Positions 6,893 to 10,214 of a DNA stretch of 10,214 nucleotides are shown piece after piece (position 1 is the stretch's first letter; each line of letters begins with the position of its first letter). The notes under the pieces are model-generated. The model saw nothing but the letters and a program-made list of their open reading frames with translations, had not been told where the DNA came from and searched no databases. This DNA is from SZUA-186 sp041552135 (GTDB taxonomy: Bacteria > Pseudomonadota > Gammaproteobacteria > UBA9214): contig JBFELL010000104.1 of the NCBI GenBank assembly GCA_041552135.1, positions 1 through 10,214 of the forward strand, written 5' to 3'. The position numbers and the translations under genes were made by a program.

Positions 6893-8200
6893 ATGGCACC
6901 GGCAACAGGCACGCAGCGGATCCGGATCAGCGGCGGCCGCGTCATCGACCCCGCCAACGGGCTTGACCGGCAGCTGGATGTGTTTGTCGCCGATGGCCGG
7001 ATAACCGCCGTCGGCACCGCACCGGACGGCTTCACCACGGATCACGCTATCGATGCCACCGGCTGCATAGTCTGCCCGGGCCTGGTGGATCTGTGCGCGC
7101 GCCTGCGGGAACCGGGCGAGGAGCACAAGGCCACCATTGCCTCGGAAACCGCCGCCGCGGCCAGCGGCGGAATCACCACGCTGTGCTGCCCGCCGGACAC
7201 GCTGCCGGTGGTGGAAACGCCGGCCGACATCGAGCTGATCCGCCTGCGCGCCGAGGCCGCGGGCAAGGCACGCGTCGTGACGCTCGGCGCCCTGACCCGC
7301 GCCCTGCAGGGCGAGCAGCTTTCCGAAATGGCCGCACTGCAGCGTGCCGGCTGCGTCGGCGTAAGCAACGCCGTGAAGCCGCTCGCCAATACCCTGGTGC
7401 AGCGCCGCGCAATGGAATATGCCGCCACCTTCGGCCTGACGGTATTCCTCTACGCCAATGACCACTGGCTGGCGAGCGACGGCTGTGCGCACGAAGGCAA
7501 GGTCGCCACCCGTCTGGGTTTGCCCGGCATCCCCGAGGCCGCGGAAACCGCCGCCGTCGCCCGCGACCTTGCACTCATCGAACAGACCGGCGTGCGGGCG
7601 CACTTCTGCCGCCTCACCACGGCCCGCGCCGTGCGCATGGTGGCGCGCGCCCGCTATGACGGCCTGCAGGTGACCTTCGACACCGCCATGCCCTACCTCT
7701 ACCTTACGGAAATCGATGTCAGCGATTTCGACAGTCAGTGCCACGTCATTCCGCCGCTGCGCACGGTCGAGGACCGCCAGGGGCTGCGCGACGCGCTGCA
7801 GCAGGGCACACTGGATGCGGTCTGCTCCGATCATCAGCCACACGAACCGGACGCCAAGCAGGGGCCATTCCCGTCAACCGAACCCGGCATCTCCGGCCTG
7901 GACAGCCTGCTGCCCCTGGGGCTGCGCCTGGTGGACGAATCGGTTACCGACCTGGCCGGCCTGGTGCGCAGCATGACCTCGGCACCGGCCGGCATCCTCG
8001 GCCTGACCTGCGGCACCCTGTCCACCGGCAGTGCCGCCGACATCTGCATCTTCAACCCGGAACTGACCTGGCAGCTCGACGTGCACAACATGCGCAGCCA
8101 TGGCCTGAACACGCCGTTTCTCGACTGGGAAATGAAGGGTCGGGTCACCCATACCCTGCTGGACGGGCGGGTCGTGCATGCACTGGACGGCGCCACATGA
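6893..8200 (+). CDS. pyrC': Inactive dihydroorotase-like subunit PyrC' (ATCase partner)
   Basis: 435 residues, full length for a type I dihydroorotase of the amidohydrolase family. Recognisable parts are IRISGGRVIDPANG (10-23), CPGLVDLCARLREPG (61-75), LYANDHWLASDGCAHEG (186-202), RLGLPGIPEAAETAAVARDL (207-226), HFCRLTTARAV (237-247) and CSDHQPHEPDAKQGPFPSTE (311-330). The metal-binding His-x-His expected after PGLVD is Cys68-Ala-Arg70, and the H-x-x-H of active enzymes is His237-Phe-Cys-Arg240. The Asp of SDHQPH (Asp313) is kept. Without the His pair this should not bind the zinc centre, so it is most likely non-catalytic. In Pseudomonas an inactive PyrC' is needed to assemble PyrB, and this gene follows pyrB by one base. 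A true dihydroorotase must be encoded elsewhere. Overlaps the next gene by ATGA (8197-8200). Confidence 0.92.
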   Translation: MAPATGTQRIRISGGRVIDPANGLDRQLDVFVADGRITAVGTAPDGFTTDHAIDATGCIVCPGLVDLCARLREPGEEHKATIASETAAAASGGITTLCCPPDTLPVVETPADIELIRLRAEAAGKARVVTLGALTRALQGEQLSEMAALQRAGCVGVSNAVKPLANTLVQRRAMEYAATFGLTVFLYANDHWLASDGCAHEGKVATRLGLPGIPEAAETAAVARDLALIEQTGVRAHFCRLTTARAVRMVARARYDGLQVTFDTAMPYLYLTEIDVSDFDSQCHVIPPLRTVEDRQGLRDALQQGTLDAVCSDHQPHEPDAKQGPFPSTEPGISGLDSLLPLGLRLVDESVTDLAGLVRSMTSAPAGILGLTCGTLSTGSAADICIFNPELTWQLDVHNMRSHGLNTPFLDWEMKGRVTHTLLDGRVVHALDGAT

Positions 8201-9081
8201 CCGCCAGCACCGACAGGCCCCACCGCAACACCCTGTTCGTCGAGGATGCCGTCGTTCTCGAGCATGACAGCTACCCGGGCGACCAGTTCGTCCTGCGGGT
8301 CAGATCGCCCGAATGCGCCGCGCACGCACTGCCCGGCAGTTTCGCGCATATCCGCTGCGCCCCATCATTGCCCATGCGGCGACCACTGTCCATCATGCGG
8401 GCCGATCCGGAACAGGGCACGGTCGACTTTCTCTACAAGGCGCTCGGCACGGGCACCCGCGCACTCAGCGAGCGCCGCCCCGGCGAGAGCCTCAGCCTGA
8501 TCGGACCGATCGGCACCCCGTTCCGGCCGGACCGCGACCGGCCGCGTACCCTGCTGCTCGGCGGCGGCGTCGGCATCCCGCCGATGGTGTTTCTCGCCGA
8601 CCGCCTGCGCCGTGACGGGCACTGGAAACCGCTGGTGCTGATGGGATCCGAGGTTCCCTTCCCCTTCGACGCCCGGCCCTCGGCCATTGTGGTACCGGGC
8701 GTGCCGCCTGGTGTGATTGCCGCCATGCCGCTGCTGGACGACTGGGGCGTGGCCTCCCGGCTGGCCAGCCTGCAGGGCTACCCGGGCTGCTTCGAGGGCT
8801 ACATCACTGGCCTTGCCCGCCACTGGCTGGAAGCACTGGACGCGGCACAGCGCCGGGAGGTCTCGGTCTATGCCTGCGGCCCCCACCCCATGCTGGCCGC
8901 CACGGCCAGCCTGGCGGCGGAATATCACCTGCCCTGCCAGGTGTCGCTGGAGGAATTCATGGCCTGCGCGGTCGGCGGCTGCGCCGGCTGCGCCGTCAGG
9001 CTCGATACACCGAACGGCCCTGCCATGAAACGCGTCTGCGTGGACGGTCCGGTATTCGACGCCGGGCAGGTCGCCTGGTAG
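8197..9081 (+). CDS. pyrK: PyrK-like dihydroorotate dehydrogenase electron transfer subunit (FAD, NAD, 2Fe-2S)
   Basis: 294 residues, longer than the roughly 255 typical of Firmicute PyrK. The order is a ferredoxin reductase-type FAD domain (about 11-110) with the RRPLSI flavin motif (61-66), a nucleotide domain with LLLGGGVGIPPMVFLADRL (119-137) and YACGPHPML (225-233), and a C-terminal 2Fe-2S segment. The cluster cysteines are Cys257, Cys262, Cys265 and Cys281 (C-x4-C-x2-C-x15-C), ending CVDGPVFDAGQV as in PyrK. The region 150-200 holds extra sequence that explains the greater length. PyrK passes electrons from PyrD to NAD in class 1B dihydroorotate dehydrogenases. No pyrD is next to it, and most gammaproteobacteria use a quinone-linked class 2 enzyme, so the partner is uncertain. 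Last gene of the ATGA-coupled pyr block; I see no clear terminator after it. Confidence 0.85.
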   Translation: MTASTDRPHRNTLFVEDAVVLEHDSYPGDQFVLRVRSPECAAHALPGSFAHIRCAPSLPMRRPLSIMRADPEQGTVDFLYKALGTGTRALSERRPGESLSLIGPIGTPFRPDRDRPRTLLLGGGVGIPPMVFLADRLRRDGHWKPLVLMGSEVPFPFDARPSAIVVPGVPPGVIAAMPLLDDWGVASRLASLQGYPGCFEGYITGLARHWLEALDAAQRREVSVYACGPHPMLAATASLAAEYHLPCQVSLEEFMACAVGGCAGCAVRLDTPNGPAMKRVCVDGPVFDAGQVAW

Positions 9082-9170
9082 CGGCACACGACTGCCTGCA
9101 GCCGGCCTCCTGCTGTAGATTTCTTTCCGGTAGAATACCGCGATCTTTCGCAACGACACCGCTGTATCCC
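9082..9170 (+). promoter_or_regulatory. Spacer before yqhA with a possible -10 box
   Basis: An 89-base spacer. TAGAAT at 9131-9136 matches five of six bases of the sigma-70 -10 box and lies in the small inverted repeat CGGTA-GAA-TACCG (9128-9140). No acceptable -35 is present at 16-18 bases upstream. A short GCGA-TCTT-TCGC stem (9140-9151) follows. No ribosome binding site precedes the expected yqhA start at 9171. Confidence 0.25.
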
Positions 9171-9659
9171 ACGGAACGCACACTCGAAAACCTGCTGTAT
9201 GCCAGCCGCTGGGTGCTGGCCCCCATCTACCTCGGCCTGAGCATCGCCCTGCTGCTGCCCGGGGTGAAATTCTTCCAGGAGGCCCTGCACACCCTGCCGC
9301 TGGTACTTGAGATGAAGGAGGCGGACCTGGTCCTGGTGACGCTGTCGCTGGTCGACATGGCGCTGGTCGGCGGCCTGCTGGTGATGGTCATGCTCAGCGG
9401 CTACGAGAACTTCGTCTCGCGCATCGATATATCCGAGGAGAAGGAAAAACTCTCCTGACTGGGCAAGCTGGACTCCGGTTCGCTCAAGCAGAAGGTGGCG
9501 GCCTCCATTGTGGCCATCTCGTCAATCCACCTGCTCAAGGCCTTCATGGCCATACCCAACATCAGCAACGACAAGCTGGTGTGGTACGTGCTTATCCACA
9601 TGACCTTTGTCCTCTCGGCACTGGGCATGGCCTTCGTCGACCGCATGAACCGCGCCTGA
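9171..9659 (+). pseudogene. yqhA: YqhA-family (TIGR00645) inner membrane protein, start codon lost and in-frame TGA
   Basis: Read in one frame from 9171 to 9659 this gives 162 residues apart from one internal stop, matching the E. coli YqhA length (about 164). It begins ERTLENLLYASRW, continues LAPIYLGLSIALLLPGVKFF, SLVDMALVGGLLVMVMLSGY, ENFVSRIDISEEKEKLS, then TGA (9456-9458), then LGKLDSGSLKQKVAASIVAI, SSIHLLKAF and a final helix ending DRMNRA. Three or four membrane helices are expected; the function of YqhA is unknown. Two defects are visible. The codon before Glu-Arg, where homologues have ATG, is ACG (9171-9173). The TGA stands where E. coli has Trp (N-W-L-G-K). The first alternative start, GTG at 9213, lies inside the first helix and would yield only 81 residues. 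No frameshift is present and the rest is well conserved, so the damage is recent, a sequencing error, or bypassed. Confidence 0.8.
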
Positions 9660-9714
9660 CAGAAGACAGAATCGAGGGTCGGCCTGGTGCGCATGGGTGT
9701 AACCCGGCATCAGG

Positions 9715-9728
9715 TCTGACCGGTCAGA
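9715..9728. repeat. Perfect 14-base palindrome
   Basis: TCTGACCGGTCAGA is its own reverse complement, with no loop, and the flanking bases do not extend it. It lies between two convergent genes, 56 bases after the yqhA stop and 10 bases before the terminator stem. It might be a binding site for a dimeric protein or part of the transcript-end structure. It occurs once in the window as far as I can see. Confidence 0.4.
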
Positions 9729-9731
9729 GAA

Positions 9732-9770
9732 CGAAAAAAAAGGCCCCTCGATGAGGGGCCTTTGTGTTCG
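9732..9770 (-). terminator. Rho-independent terminator for pilU (probably bidirectional)
   Basis: AGGCCCCTC (9741-9749) pairs with GAGGGGCCT (9753-9761) across the loop GAT, and the stem extends by two A-T pairs. Read on the minus strand the GC-rich hairpin is followed by a run of T (complement of the A-run at 9734-9741), the classic form. It lies about 40 bases beyond the pilU stop. On the plus strand it is followed by TTTGTGTT, so it may also stop transcripts from the yqhA side. Confidence 0.9.
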
Positions 9771-9803
9771 TGGACGGCCGGGGGGGCCGCCCGGCATGCC
9801 CGG

Positions 9804-10214
9804 TCAGTCTTCCTCCACCAGCTGGATGCTGTCCATGGCAGCCGCATACTGGTCGACATCGCCGGAGTCCAGCTTGATCATCAGGCGCACCTCGTTGGTC
9901 GAATCGGCATAGTGCAGTGCATCGTCGTAGGTGATCTCGCCTTCCTTGTAGAGGTTGAACAGCGCCTGGTCGAACGTGACCATGCCCTGCTGGGTGGACT
10001 GTTTCATCAGGTCCTTCAGCTTGTGGATCTCGCCCTTGCGGATGAGGTCGTGCGCCAGCGGCGTACCCAGCAGGATCTCGACACAGACCCGGCGGCCATT
10101 GCCATCGGCGCGCGGGATTAGCTGCTGCGCGATAAACGCCTTCAGGTTCATGGACAGGTCCATGAACAGCTGGGGATGCCGGTCTTCCGGGAAGAAGTTG
10201 ACGATGCGGTCCAT
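9804..10214 (-). CDS. pilU: Type IV pilus retraction ATPase PilU (C-terminal part, runs off the right edge)
   Basis: The last 136 codons of a PilT/PilU secretion ATPase. The first residue in view, Met at the edge, is internal. Readable segments are RIVNFFPEDRHPQLFMDLSM (3-22), IAQQLIPRADGNGRRVCVEI (28-47), LLGTPLAHDLIRKGEIHKLK (48-67), DLMKQSTQQGMVTFDQALFN (68-87) and LYKEGEITYDDALHYADSTN (88-107). These are the C-terminal ATPase region of retraction ATPases. The QQGMVTFDQALFNLYKEG stretch and the tail EVRLMIKLDSGD with an acidic end fit PilU better than PilT, which has a different end. The Walker A and B motifs are outside the window. PilU works with PilT to retract the pilus from the cytoplasmic face. 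The stop is TGA (complement at 9804-9806), followed by the intrinsic terminator. Confidence 0.9.
   Translation of the reverse strand: MDRIVNFFPEDRHPQLFMDLSMNLKAFIAQQLIPRADGNGRRVCVEILLGTPLAHDLIRKGEIHKLKDLMKQSTQQGMVTFDQALFNLYKEGEITYDDALHYADSTNEVRLMIKLDSGDVDQYAAAMDSIQLVEED

Noticed and set aside
5749..7038. 429-codon open frame on the minus strand opposite pyrB
   Set aside because: It mirrors pyrB, pyrR and pyrC', with His- and Asp-rich low-complexity translation typical of antisense frames.
9128..9140. CGGTA-GAA-TACCG as an operator
   Set aside because: Only five base pairs per arm with a three-base centre; such repeats occur often by chance and there is no second copy.
9213..9458. An independent 81-residue protein starting at GTG 9213
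   Set aside because: The GTG lies within the first membrane helix of the YqhA family, and conserved family sequence continues both before it and after the TGA.
9456..9458. TGA read as Trp by a variant code or as selenocysteine
   Set aside because: Many genes here end at TGA exactly where their families end and use TGG for Trp, and the family has Trp, not Cys, at this position. I see no convincing SECIS-like hairpin after it.
1..10214. CRISPR array, tRNA or rRNA gene, insertion sequence, attachment site or prophage
   Set aside because: No regularly spaced repeats, cloverleaf sequence, transposase or terminal inverted repeats were seen on either strand.

Overview
The window looks like chromosomal DNA of a GC-rich gammaproteobacterium with type IV pili. 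The gene order pilG (divergent) - gshB - tonB - yqgE/algH - ruvX - pyrR - pyrB - pyrC' with a nearby pilU is the arrangement I remember from Pseudomonas aeruginosa. The protein sequences resemble Pseudomonas and Chromatiales-type homologues. I cannot fix a genus by eye. Almost all of the DNA is coding. There are no tRNA or rRNA genes, no CRISPR array and no insertion sequence.

Layout. Positions 1-183 (minus) hold the first 61 codons of a PilG-type response regulator. A 203-base divergent spacer follows. From 387 to 2739 (plus) a tightly coupled block carries gshB (glutathione synthetase), an ApbE-family FMN transferase lipoprotein and a small membrane-anchored NusG-domain-II protein. After a 221-base spacer with a perfect DnaA-box 9-mer come a Gx-transporter-type membrane protein and a TonB3-like energy transducer, which overlap by 13 bases. 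An 86-base gap leads to the pyrimidine block at 4408-9081: yqgE, ruvX, pyrR, pyrB, pyrC' and a PyrK-like iron-sulfur flavoprotein. Four of its five junctions are ATGA overlaps and the fifth is one base wide. Then comes a broken yqhA-family gene (9171-9659), a 14-base palindrome and a strong intrinsic terminator. On the minus strand the last 136 codons of pilU run off the right edge.

How the genes fit together. PyrR, PyrB and PyrC' form a Pseudomonas-type set: a PRPP-binding regulator, aspartate transcarbamoylase, and a dihydroorotase-like partner that has lost metal ligands and should be structural only. The terminal PyrK-like protein has FAD, NAD and 2Fe-2S signatures but no pyrD gene beside it, so its redox partner is unknown. 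ApbE, the NusG-II protein and the Gx protein are a recurring redox-linked set and sit between gshB and tonB, which I recall as adjacent in Pseudomonas. The pilus genes at both ends and the TonB3-like gene suggest a type IV pilus neighbourhood.

The points most worth a second look are: (1) yqhA, which reads as a full-length family member except for ACG where ATG is expected and TGA where a Trp codon is expected; (2) the ApbE/NusG-II/Gx set; (3) the orphan PyrK-like protein; (4) the inactive dihydroorotase. I did not find evidence for an entirely new defence or mobile system.
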